From: 66-474 sp035547895
GTDB taxonomy: Bacteria > Pseudomonadota > Gammaproteobacteria > Xanthomonadales > Rhodanobacteraceae
Assembly (NCBI GenBank): GCA_035547895.1
Contig: DASZTT010000195.1
Location: 1-18,793, forward strand
Direction: 5' to 3'
Length of the DNA stretch: 18,793 nucleotides
Part shown: piece after piece, positions 8,233 through 14,741 of the stretch
How positions within the stretch are numbered: position 1 is the first letter of the stretch
How the letters are laid out: each line of letters starts with the position of its first letter
Made by a program: the position numbers and the translations under genes
Notes under the pieces: model-generated
What the model saw: only the letters and a program-made list of their open reading frames with translations
The model's database searches: none
What the model was told of the DNA's origin: nothing

Positions 8233-9189
8233 TCAATCCGCGCGCGGCAGCGCCGACAATTCGATGCCCGCGCGCGTGCGCAGCCAATGCTCGATCAGCC
8301 GATACGAAATCGACAGCGGCGTGGAAACGCGCAGCGTGCCGTCGCGCAGGCCCTCGACGATGTGTTGCGCGGTGAACCAGCGCGCATCTTCGAGTTCGCC
8401 ATCGGCGAGGCTGATCGCGCGTCCGGCGGCGGTGGCGGTGAACCCGAGCATCAGCGAGGCCGGAAACGGCCACGGCTGCGAGGAATGGAAATCGCAATCG
8501 AGGATTTCGACACCGGTCTCCTCGCGCACTTCACGGCGCACCGCGTCGGCCAGCGATTCACCCGGTTCCACGAATCCCGCCAGGGTCGAGTACTGGAGCG
8601 GGCGCCACGCGGCCTGACGCCCGAGCAGGCAGGCGTCGCCGTGCTCGACGATCACGATGATCGCCGCATCGGTGCGCGGGAAATGCAGCCGTCCGCAGCC
8701 GCCGCAGGCCGCGCGATGGCCGCCGTCGATGAACGTGAGCGGCGCGCTGCAGTAGCTGCAATAACGCGTGGCGGCTTGCCAGTTGGCGAGACCACGCGCG
8801 TACGCGAACACGGCCGCGTCGTCGCGTTCGAGTTCGGACGCGGCCGTGCGCAAATCCAGCCACTGCGCTTCCGGGAACGTCGTCCTGTGCGCCACCGGTT
8901 CACGCAATGCGTAAAGCGGCGTGCCTGCAACGCAGCCCAGGAAGTTGGCCGGCGCATCGGCTGGAAGCGTGCCGGCGTCGATCCAGCACAGCCGATGGTC
9001 GCGGATGGGCGCACGACCCTCGCTGTCGAACGCCAACCAGCGCGCATGGGCGGCCGCGCACTGCGCGGCCATCCATTCCGCGTTCGCGCGATGTTCGCCG
9101 CAACGGTCGAGGGGCGAACAGGTGAAGGTGTTGAGACGCGTGCGCTCGGCCGAACTCACGGACGAGCTAGGCGGTGAAGGAGCTGCCAC
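8233..9189 (-). CDS. nudC: NAD(+) diphosphatase / NAD-RNA decapping Nudix hydrolase NudC
   Basis: NudC cleaves NADH and NAD to nicotinamide mononucleotide and AMP, and in E. coli removes NAD caps from RNA. The full family layout is visible: a variable N-terminal domain, a zinc ribbon with C144-x-x-C147 and C162-x-x-C165, and a Nudix box at 205-228 with the pattern G-x5-E-x7-REVREETG. The subfamily signature SQPWPFPAS follows at 237-245. The frame begins with GTG at 9189, which overlaps the erpA end by 23 bases. A second GTG at 9159 would avoid the overlap and is equally plausible, since neither has a good ribosome-binding site. Coordinates here give the longer form (318 residues). It follows erpA and precedes ampE. 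Confidence 0.95.
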   Translation of the reverse strand: MAAPSPPSSSVSSAERTRLNTFTCSPLDRCGEHRANAEWMAAQCAAAHARWLAFDSEGRAPIRDHRLCWIDAGTLPADAPANFLGCVAGTPLYALREPVAHRTTFPEAQWLDLRTAASELERDDAAVFAYARGLANWQAATRYCSYCSAPLTFIDGGHRAACGGCGRLHFPRTDAAIIVIVEHGDACLLGRQAAWRPLQYSTLAGFVEPGESLADAVRREVREETGVEILDCDFHSSQPWPFPASLMLGFTATAAGRAISLADGELEDARWFTAQHIVEGLRDGTLRVSTPLSISYRLIEHWLRTRAGIELSALPRAD

Positions 9190-9520
9190 ACCCGCACGTC
9201 GTTTTCGCGTTCGGGTTGTGGATCACGAACTGCGCGCCCGACAACTCTTCCACGTAATCGACTTCCGCGCCTTCGAGATATTGCATGCTCAGCGGATCCA
9301 CCAGCAGTTCCACGCCTTCGCGATCGAGCACGTAGTCGTCATCGGCGCGCGCTTCGTCGAAACTGAAACCGTACTGGAAGCCCGAACAGCCGCCGCCTTC
9401 GATGAATACGCGCAGCTTGAGCGCCGGATTGCCTTCCTCGGCGATCAGTTCGCGCACGCGTCCCAGCGCGGCGTCGGAAATCCTGAGGGCGGGTTCGGCA
9501 GTAGTGGAAATATCGTTCAT
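9167..9520 (-). CDS. erpA: Iron-sulfur cluster insertion protein ErpA
   Basis: ErpA is an A-type carrier that hands Fe-S clusters to targets such as the isoprenoid enzymes IspG and IspH. The product is 117 residues (E. coli 114). The three cluster cysteines are C45 in EGGGCSGFQYGF and C109/C111 in the C-terminal CGCGSSF. The VDPLSMQYLEGAEVDY segment and NPNAKTTCGCGSSF ending favour ErpA over IscA or SufA, and no isc or suf genes lie nearby. The ATG at 9520 has a good ribosome-binding site (GAGGTG) 5 bases upstream. It lies 42 bases downstream of the DUF6776 gene and overlaps or abuts nudC, so it belongs to the same transcription unit. Confidence 0.96.
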   Translation of the reverse strand: MNDISTTAEPALRISDAALGRVRELIAEEGNPALKLRVFIEGGGCSGFQYGFSFDEARADDDYVLDREGVELLVDPLSMQYLEGAEVDYVEELSGAQFVIHNPNAKTTCGCGSSFTA

Positions 9521-9562
9521 GCATGCACCTCGACGCCATGATGGAGGCGGCGTCTCGGCCGA

Positions 9563-10297
9563 TCAAGGCGCAGGAACGGTGCTGCCCTGGTTGCTGGCGG
9601 CCTCGTTCCAGTCGAGCGTGCGGGTAATGCTGGATCCGGACGCGGGCTGCAGCGTGACCACGACCCGATTGGGAACGAAGCCCTTGGGCAGCACCAGCGA
9701 GCCCTGCACCTGCTGGAAAAACTTGAACGCGAACGGCAGGCCATCCTTGCCGGCGGCACCGGCCAGATGCGCCCAGTCGAGCGTGGTCAACTTGCCGCCC
9801 TGCACGCCTTCGACCGCAAGCGTCAGCTTGCCGCGTGTCGGATCGGCGTTTTCGGCGGCATCGACCAGGGTGACGGTGAAGTTCCAGGCGTTGGTGTTCT
9901 TCACCGGCCGGAGCGCGATGTTGTGCACACCGAGGCCCGAGCGGCTGCCGTCGATGCCGATCAGCCTGGTGTAGAACGCCTGCTCCTGCTTCAGCGCCTG
10001 CATTTCGACATCGCGGCTCGCCATGGCCTGCTTCAGCGCGGCGATGGTCGTGTTCGCGGTCTGCTGTTGCTGGACCAGGCTCTGGTTCTGGCTTTCCAGT
10101 TCGGCGTTGCGCGCGGCCAGCCGATGGGCGCGGGATTCGAGTCCGTCGGGGAACCCGACTCCTCGTCCGAACAACGCGCCCAGGGTGAAGATCACCGCGA
10201 AGGCCAGCACGCCCGCGGCGCCGGCCACCCAGCGCCGCCGGCTTCCGGAAAGTGCACGGAACTGGTCCAGCCAGTGGTGGAAGATCGTCGAAGCCAT
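9563..10297 (-). CDS. DUF6776-type single-pass membrane protein with coiled coil
   Basis: This 244-residue protein from ATG 10297 has a basic cytoplasmic N-terminus (SGSRRRW), one transmembrane helix at about 23-45, and a Gln/Ala-rich coiled coil at about 52-110. A C-terminal beta-rich domain of about 130 residues follows. The pattern matches the DUF6776 group of gammaproteobacterial membrane proteins, whose function is unknown; the family call is from memory of its layout. The frame opens upstream at 10393, but that start would add 32 residues without membrane logic and would lie upstream of the candidate promoter. It is the first gene of a four-gene minus-strand unit with erpA, nudC and ampE. 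Topology places the C-terminal domain in the periplasm. Confidence 0.75.
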   Translation of the reverse strand: MASTIFHHWLDQFRALSGSRRRWVAGAAGVLAFAVIFTLGALFGRGVGFPDGLESRAHRLAARNAELESQNQSLVQQQQTANTTIAALKQAMASRDVEMQALKQEQAFYTRLIGIDGSRSGLGVHNIALRPVKNTNAWNFTVTLVDAAENADPTRGKLTLAVEGVQGGKLTTLDWAHLAGAAGKDGLPFAFKFFQQVQGSLVLPKGFVPNRVVVTLQPASGSSITRTLDWNEAASNQGSTVPAP

Positions 10298-10322
10298 GCT
10301 GATGCGGAAGTCGAGTCGATCG

Positions 10323-10351
10323 CTTATACCCAGCCGGGGCGGCAGGCGCAA
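10323..10351 (-). promoter_or_regulatory. Candidate sigma-70 promoter for the DUF6776-erpA-nudC-ampE unit
   Basis: Reading the minus strand, TTGCGC (10351-10346) and TATAAG (10328-10323) are separated by exactly 17 bases. The -10 box matches the consensus at 5 of 6 positions and the -35 at 3 of 6. Transcription would start about 20 bases before the ATG at 10297. It lies in the 155-base divergent region shared with rppH. Confidence 0.5.
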
Positions 10352-10452
10352 CCCGATGCATGGATACGACCCCGGAAGCGCGCAATCGTTCACGTTGGTG
10401 CCACCGCCGCCGCACTTGCCGAAGGTTCGCGGGCTGTGTTTGAATCCGGCCC

Positions 10453-10968
10453 ATGATCGACGTGGACGGCTACCGCCTGAATGTAGGCATCGTGCTGCTG
10501 AACGCGCGTGGCCAGGTGTTCTGGGCGCGACGCGTGCAACGCGACGGCTGGCAGTTTCCGCAAGGCGGCATGAATACGGACGAAACTCCCGACGAGGCGA
10601 TGTACCGCGAACTCGAGGAAGAAACCGGCCTCCGCGCGGAACAGGTCGAAGTGCTCGGCTCGACCCACGGGTGGCTGCGCTACCGGTTGCCGCCGCGCTA
10701 TGTCCGGCGCGGCCAGCGACCGACCTGCATCGGCCAGAAGCAGGTGTGGTTCCTGCTCCGGATGCTGGATGACGACCAGGCCTTCCGGCTGGACAGCCAC
10801 GCCACGCCGGAATTCGATGTCTGGCGCTGGGTCGATTTCTGGTATCCCGCTGAACATGTGGTGGATTTCAAGCGCGACGTCTACCGCCGCGCGTTGCGCT
10901 ACTTCGCGCCCCTGGTCGAAGCGGCGTGCTCGGTCGAGATCGGCATGGGGTTTCCCAAAGCTACTTGA
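10453..10968 (+). CDS. rppH: RNA pyrophosphohydrolase RppH
   Basis: RppH removes pyrophosphate from 5'-triphosphate mRNA, triggering RNase E-dependent decay. The product is 171 residues (E. coli 176). The N-terminal YRLNVGIVLLN and the WQFPQGGM segment are typical. The Nudix box runs 38-60 with G38-x5-E44-x7-R52-E53-x-x-E56-E57-x-G59. KQVWFLLRM and the late EFDVWRWVDFWYP and VVDFKRDVYRRAL segments are RppH-specific. The ATG at 10453 gives the standard N-terminus. No Shine-Dalgarno sequence is evident, and the only upstream promoter-like pair (TTGCCG near 10416, TTGAAT near 10440) is weak and would leave almost no leader. Its stop codon coincides with the -35 region of the bfd promoter. Confidence 0.96.
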   Translation: MIDVDGYRLNVGIVLLNARGQVFWARRVQRDGWQFPQGGMNTDETPDEAMYRELEEETGLRAEQVEVLGSTHGWLRYRLPPRYVRRGQRPTCIGQKQVWFLLRMLDDDQAFRLDSHATPEFDVWRWVDFWYPAEHVVDFKRDVYRRALRYFAPLVEAACSVEIGMGFPKAT

Positions 10969-10993
10969 CAATCATTCGCATTCGCGTTCAAAT
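10965..10993 (+). promoter_or_regulatory. bfd promoter overlapping a Fur-box-like sequence
   Basis: A perfect -35 hexamer TTGACA (10965-10970) is followed after 17 bases by TCAAAT (10988-10993), a 4-of-6 match to the -10 consensus. The 19 bases 10967-10985 agree with the classical Fur box at 12 of 19 positions and read as hexamer units GACAAT-CATTCG-CATTCG. The overlap with the -35 and spacer is where a repressor would block RNA polymerase. Bfd is Fur-repressed in several gammaproteobacteria, which supports the call. Confidence 0.6.
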
Positions 10994-11025
10994 GGCGTCC
11001 GTCGAGCCACCCCTCGAAACCCGCC

Positions 11026-11226
11026 ATGTACGTCTGCGTCTGCCAAGCCGTCTCCGACCATGACATCCGCCGCGCCGTCGCGCGTGGCGCGCGAACGTTC
11101 GAAGACGTGCAGACCCGCACCGGCTGTACCACCTGCTGCGGCGGCTGCGAAGGCGAAGCGCGCGAACTGGTCAAGGACGCGCTCGATTCCGAACGCCGCG
11201 CGGCCGCTCTGCCGGTCGCGGCCTGA
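11026..11226 (+). CDS. bfd: Bacterioferritin-associated ferredoxin Bfd
   Basis: Bfd is a small [2Fe-2S] protein that docks on bacterioferritin and supplies electrons to release stored iron. The product is 66 residues. Cluster ligands are visible as C4-x-C6 in MYVCVC and C38-x-x-C41 in CCGGC, followed by the typical EGEARELV helix. Two additional cysteines, C34 and C37, precede the second pair. The ATG at 11026 leads directly to the conserved MYVC start. It sits just behind a Fur-box-like promoter, so iron limitation should raise its expression. bfr, encoding its partner, begins 191 bases downstream on the same strand, behind three small hairpins and its own -10-like element. Confidence 0.93.
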   Translation: MYVCVCQAVSDHDIRRAVARGARTFEDVQTRTGCTTCCGGCEGEARELVKDALDSERRAAALPVAA

Positions 11227-11277
11227 AGATTTCTTCGTGCGATCGTCCCTGATCGCGGCATCGCCGAACGCTTCGGC
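11225..11277 (+). other. Three tandem small hairpins between bfd and bfr
   Basis: Three short perfect inverted repeats follow one another at the end of bfd: GAAG-ATTT-CTTC at 11225-11236, GCGATC-GTCCCT-GATCGC at 11239-11256, and GCCGAA-CGC-TTCGGC at 11263-11277. The last is followed by mixed sequence and not by a T-run, so it is not a classical terminator. They could protect the bfd mRNA 3' end or separate bfd from bfr transcription. Confidence 0.35.
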
Positions 11278-11362
11278 AACCTTGCCGGTTTCTCGGCTGA
11301 CAGCATCAGAACGCCCTTCCTTGGGCTGACTTCTCACGAAAGCCGCATCGACGAGTTCGGGC

Positions 11363-11368
11363 TATAGT
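11363..11368 (+). promoter_or_regulatory. Possible -10 element of bfr
   Basis: TATAGT matches the -10 consensus at 5 of 6 positions and lies 50 bases before the bfr ATG. No convincing -35 hexamer is present 16-18 bases upstream, so the promoter call is weak. A separate promoter would allow bfr to be regulated in the opposite sense to bfd. Confidence 0.3.
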
Positions 11369-11417
11369 CGCGGGCATCGCGTGCATTGCGCGCGCCGTTT
11401 CGCACCAGGAGCCCCGC

Positions 11418-11888
11418 ATGAAAGGCGACACCCAGGTCATCGAGCACCTCAACAAGGTTCTGGGCAACGAGCTGATCGCGATCAACCAGTATTTCCTGCA
11501 TTACCGGATGTACGACAACTGGGGCTTCAAGGAACTGGCCGAGCACGAGCGCACCGAGTCGATCGACGAGATGAAGCACGCCGATCGCCTGATCGAACGC
11601 ATCCTGTTCCTGGACGGCCTCCCCAACCTGCAAAAGCTCGGCAAATTGCTGATCGGCCAGACCCCCAGGGAATGCATCGAGTGCGACCTGAAACTGGAAC
11701 GCGCCGCACTGCCCGACCTGCAAACCGCCATCGCGCATTGCGAAAAAGTCGGCGACTACGTCAGCCGCGGCCTGTTCGCCGACATCATGCACTCCGAGGA
11801 AGAGCACATCGACTGGCTGGAAACCCAGCTGGGACTGATCGAGCAGGTGGGACTCGAGCGTTACCTGCAGACGCATATTCGGAGCTAG
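11418..11888 (+). CDS. bfr: Bacterioferritin (haem-containing iron storage protein)
   Basis: Bacterioferritin forms a 24-subunit shell that oxidises Fe(II) and stores iron. The product is 156 residues (E. coli 158). All ferroxidase ligands are present at the standard positions: E18, E51, H54, E94, E127 and H130. M52, the haem ligand at the subunit interface, is also present, so this is a true haem-binding Bfr. The start MKGDTQVIEHLNKVL is canonical. A strong ribosome-binding site (AGGAG) lies about 7 bases before the ATG at 11418. It follows bfd, its electron-donor partner. A REP pair lies between its stop and the next gene. Confidence 0.97.
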   Translation: MKGDTQVIEHLNKVLGNELIAINQYFLHYRMYDNWGFKELAEHERTESIDEMKHADRLIERILFLDGLPNLQKLGKLLIGQTPRECIECDLKLERAALPDLQTAIAHCEKVGDYVSRGLFADIMHSEEEHIDWLETQLGLIEQVGLERYLQTHIRS

Positions 11889-11954
11889 CTTTGCATCCGA
11901 CGTAATACGCAACTGATACCTGCCGCGGCCTTGCCCAACGCCACGGCACAGCGA

Positions 11955-12041
11955 GTAGCCCTGATGCAACCGCATGAGGGCGGAATCCGTGGCCTCGCTT
12001 TTGCGGAAACCCCGGATTCCGCTTCGCTCCCTCCGGGCTAC
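11955..12041. repeat. Inverted pair of GTAG-type REP sequences (REPIN-like element)
   Basis: Two REP-like units face each other. The left unit starts GTAGCCC at 11955; the right unit, read on the minus strand from 12041, starts GTAGCCC as well. Both continue to a shared GCGGAATCCG segment. The left unit folds as GCCCT-g-ATGC-AACC-GCAT-g-AGGGC (11958-11981). The right unit pairs CCCGGA (12011-12016) with TCCGGG (12032-12037). A GTAG tag next to an imperfect hairpin is the signature of REP sequences mobilised by RAYT (TnpA-REP) transposases, and an inverted pair is the REPIN arrangement. No RAYT gene is in the window. It lies between bfr and the TfoX-N gene and may also act as a transcript end. 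Confidence 0.7.
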
Positions 12042-12057
12042 GCATTTGGAACACGCC

Positions 12058-12402
12058 ATGGCTACGGACATATCTTTCGTTGAGTACGTGATGGAGCAAT
12101 CCGGGCTGCGGGAGCGCATCACGCACAAGAAGATGTTCGGCGAATACGGCATCTACATTGATGGCAAGGTCGTGGCCTTCGCCTGTGACAACAGCCTGTT
12201 CGTCAAAACCGCCGACGCTACCGCTGCGATGACTGCCGACCTTCCCCGCCGTCCGCCATATCCCGTGGCAAAGCCCTATCCCGTTGCAGACGAATTGCTC
12301 GACGATTCCGATCGACTGCAGGCACTGCTGATTGCGACGGCAGCCGCGATGCCGGAGCCCAAGGCCAAGGCTCCCAAACGCGTCAAGAAGAAGCGCGCGT
12401 AA
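12058..12402 (+). CDS. Small TfoX N-terminal domain protein
   Basis: This 114-residue protein is a stand-alone TfoX_N domain. The features are the MEQSGLRERITHKKMFGEYGIYIDGKVVAFACDNSLFVK core (FGEYG turn at about residues 27-31), followed by a proline-rich segment with PYPVAKPYPVADEL and a lysine-rich C-terminal tail. Full TfoX/Sxy proteins activate competence genes; single-domain proteins like this one are common and have no established role. The ATG at 12058 has a weak GGA 9 bases upstream and gives the usual family start; the frame upstream runs into the REP pair and is not likely to be coding. It ends 5 bases before the convergent kinase gene. Confidence 0.85.
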   Translation: MATDISFVEYVMEQSGLRERITHKKMFGEYGIYIDGKVVAFACDNSLFVKTADATAAMTADLPRRPPYPVAKPYPVADELLDDSDRLQALLIATAAAMPEPKAKAPKRVKKKRA

Positions 12403-12407
12403 GTCAG

Positions 12408-14729
12408 CTACGGCCGGTTGTAACGCTGCCTCAACGCGGTCGCCGCGTTCGCGTACAACTTCTCCAGCGCCGCGACGCTGTCCAGCGGACTGACCAGCGT
12501 GCCGTTGCGCGCGGCTTCCTCGACCTGGCGTGCGCGTGTGGACAGCGGCATCGCGCCGAGGTTGGCGCTGGATGATTTCAGCGAATGCGCGAGCTTGCCG
12601 ACCTCCACGCTGTCGCCGCGCGCGGCTGCCTCCTGGAGATTGCGCATGCGCGTTTCGCCGTCGCGCAGGTAGGCATCCACCAGCGTGACCAGCTCGTCAC
12701 CCATGATGTCTTCCAGATCCACCAGGGTCGCGGTGTCGAGGGTGTCGGGTGGCGGGGGACTGATCATGGGCAGAGTCGTTGGCAGGGAAGAGGGTGTTGC
12801 GGCTGCACGGACGGTCGCCTGGGCAGGCAGTGCCACCGCCGCCACCGGAACCGCATGCGGCGATTGCTGCATCCAGCGTGCCAGCGTCTGTTCCAGCAGC
12901 TGGCGATCCAGTGGCTTGGAGAGGTAGTCGTCCATGCCGGCCTGCAGGCAGCGTTCGCGATCACCGGACATGGCGTGCGCGGTCATCGCGATCACCGGCA
13001 TGCGCGGCTTGCCTTGTTCGTTCTCGATTTCGCGCAGACGCCGGGTGGCGCTGTAGCCGTCGAGCACCGGCATCTGGCAATCCATCAGCACCATCGCGTA
13101 CGCTTTTCCGCGCAATTTTTCGAGGGCGATTTCGCCGTTGTCGGCGACCTCGACCGTGAGGCCGAGGCGTTCCAGCAATTTCTGCGCGACCTTCTGGTTG
13201 ACCGGATGGTCTTCGACCAGCAGCACCGTGCCGCTCAATGGCTGCGGCGCGCCGCTGGCGACAGGCACGGCCGGCAGCGCGGGTACGCTGAGCACCGGTT
13301 GCGCGCGCGGCTGCGGCGCGCCGAACACGCGGCGCACCCCCTGCCGCAGTGTGGCATCGTCCACCCGCGCCGCGGCAGTGTGGACGCGCGGATCGGGCGC
13401 GGTGGCAAGGCCCAGCACCAGAATGCGCAACTTGTCGAGCTGGCGTTCGCGCAGGATGCTTTGCAGCAACTCGGAGACATCGCCGCCCACGCTGGTCGCA
13501 TCCACCAGCAGCAGGTCGAAGCTGAAGGAATCGCCCAGCGGTGCGGCCTGGCGCAGGCGCGAGAGCGCCGCCGCGGTGTCGGCCACGTGCGAGGTATCCA
13601 GTTCCAGGGTCGCCAGCACCGGCGTGATGGCCTGCGCGCGCTGAGGACCGGCGGCGAGCAGCGCGCGCGATCCCGCGAGGCTCTTGTGCGTGCCCACGAT
13701 GTCGCCGGGTGCCTTTTCGAACGGCACGGTGAACCAGAACACCGAACCCCGTCCCGGCTCGGAACGCACGCCGATGCGGCCGCCCATCAAGTCGACCAGC
13801 TTCTTGCAGATCGTCAAACCGAGGCCGGTTCCGCCATAGCGTCGCGTCACCGAGGCGTCCGCCTGCGTGAAAGGCTGGAACAATCGCGCCGCGGCGTCGG
13901 CCGCCAAGCCGATGCCGGTATCGCGCACCGCGAACAGCAACTCGTGCTGCGTATCGGTGTCGCTGCGCTTGCTCACGCGCACCGACACGCCGCCGCGCTG
14001 GGTGAACTTGATCGCGTTGCTCATCAGGTTGGTGAGGATCTGGCGCACGCGCATCGGGTCGCCGCGCACGATCGGGCGCACGTCGGCATCCACCACCGCG
14101 CGCATCGCCAGGCCCTTGGCTTCGGCGGGCTTGTCCAGCAGGCGTTTCACGCTGTCCACCAGCTCGCGGATGTTGATGCTGACCGATTCGAGATCGAGTT
14201 TGCCGGCTTCGGCCTTCGAGTAGTCGAGGATGTCGTCGACGATGCGCAGCAGTTCCTTCGCCGACGCGTTGGAGGTCATGAGGTATTCGCGCTGCGACGG
14301 CGTCAGATCCGTGCCGAGCACGATGTCGAGCAGCGGGAGGATGCCGTTCAAGGGCGTGCGGATTTCATGGCTCATGCTGGCGAGGAATTCGCTCTTGGCC
14401 AGCATCGCCGCTTCCGCGGCCTGCTTGGCGGCCAGCAGTTCGCGCTGCACGCCACGCAGCGAAGACAACTCTGCCTGCGCGGAGGCAAGCCGCGTGCGCA
14501 TCGCCACGTCCACCGGGTCCGGAATCTGCGGTGAATGTTGCGGCGCCTCGACCGGGGACGCGGCGCGCACCAGCCACAACAACACCAGGGCGATCAGCAA
14601 CAATCCCCACACCACGAACACTTGTGGCATCGCCACCCATCGTGCCGCCGCGGCGCCCGCCGCGATCAGCGCCAGGCTGGCGGCCCATCGCGGCCAGGTG
14701 GCTGCGAAACCGGAATTCGTCGTCGCCAA
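12408..14729 (-). CDS. Hybrid sensor histidine kinase with receiver and Hpt domains
   Basis: This is a 773-residue membrane kinase. Domains in order: two hydrophobic segments (about 15-35 and 38-54) with almost no loop between them; a coiled-coil linker (75-112); HisKA with phospho-acceptor H121 (SHEIRTPLNG); HATPase with N-box around N238, DTGIG at 270-274 and GGTGLGL at 299-305; a receiver-like region at about 350-470 without clear acidic-site residues; a true receiver at about 501-620 with E506/D507, D550 and K605; and an Hpt domain with H715 (AHSLKSSSANLG). The architecture resembles BarA or RpfC but lacks a periplasmic sensor domain. The start is TTG at 14729, with GGAG 8 bases upstream inside the preceding gene, whose stop is 2 bases before. 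The partner receiver protein is encoded immediately upstream. Confidence 0.93.
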   Translation of the reverse strand: MATTNSGFAATWPRWAASLALIAAGAAAARWVAMPQVFVVWGLLLIALVLLWLVRAASPVEAPQHSPQIPDPVDVAMRTRLASAQAELSSLRGVQRELLAAKQAAEAAMLAKSEFLASMSHEIRTPLNGILPLLDIVLGTDLTPSQREYLMTSNASAKELLRIVDDILDYSKAEAGKLDLESVSINIRELVDSVKRLLDKPAEAKGLAMRAVVDADVRPIVRGDPMRVRQILTNLMSNAIKFTQRGGVSVRVSKRSDTDTQHELLFAVRDTGIGLAADAAARLFQPFTQADASVTRRYGGTGLGLTICKKLVDLMGGRIGVRSEPGRGSVFWFTVPFEKAPGDIVGTHKSLAGSRALLAAGPQRAQAITPVLATLELDTSHVADTAAALSRLRQAAPLGDSFSFDLLLVDATSVGGDVSELLQSILRERQLDKLRILVLGLATAPDPRVHTAAARVDDATLRQGVRRVFGAPQPRAQPVLSVPALPAVPVASGAPQPLSGTVLLVEDHPVNQKVAQKLLERLGLTVEVADNGEIALEKLRGKAYAMVLMDCQMPVLDGYSATRRLREIENEQGKPRMPVIAMTAHAMSGDRERCLQAGMDDYLSKPLDRQLLEQTLARWMQQSPHAVPVAAVALPAQATVRAAATPSSLPTTLPMISPPPPDTLDTATLVDLEDIMGDELVTLVDAYLRDGETRMRNLQEAAARGDSVEVGKLAHSLKSSSANLGAMPLSTRARQVEEAARNGTLVSPLDSVAALEKLYANAATALRQRYNRP

Positions 14730-14741
14730 AATCAGTTCTCC
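14727..14741 (-). promoter_or_regulatory. Ribosome-binding site and TTG start of the hybrid kinase
   Basis: On the minus strand GGAG (14741-14738) lies 8 bases before TTG (14729-14727). The stop TGA of the upstream EAL gene (14734-14732) falls inside that spacer, so terminating ribosomes can re-initiate on the kinase. No ATG lies near this point in frame, which supports the TTG. Confidence 0.6.

Noticed and set aside
10416..10444. rppH promoter (TTGCCG ... TTGAAT)
   Set aside because: The -35 and -10 are both poor matches and the implied leader would be almost absent. Mentioned only under rppH.
9339..10454. 371-residue minus-strand frame over erpA and the DUF6776 gene
   Set aside because: It is out of frame with both; erpA and the membrane/coiled-coil protein explain the region.
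12585..14534. 649-residue open frame antisense to the hybrid kinase
   Set aside because: It is His/Arg/Gln-rich with no recognisable motif. The kinase on the other strand has every expected signature.
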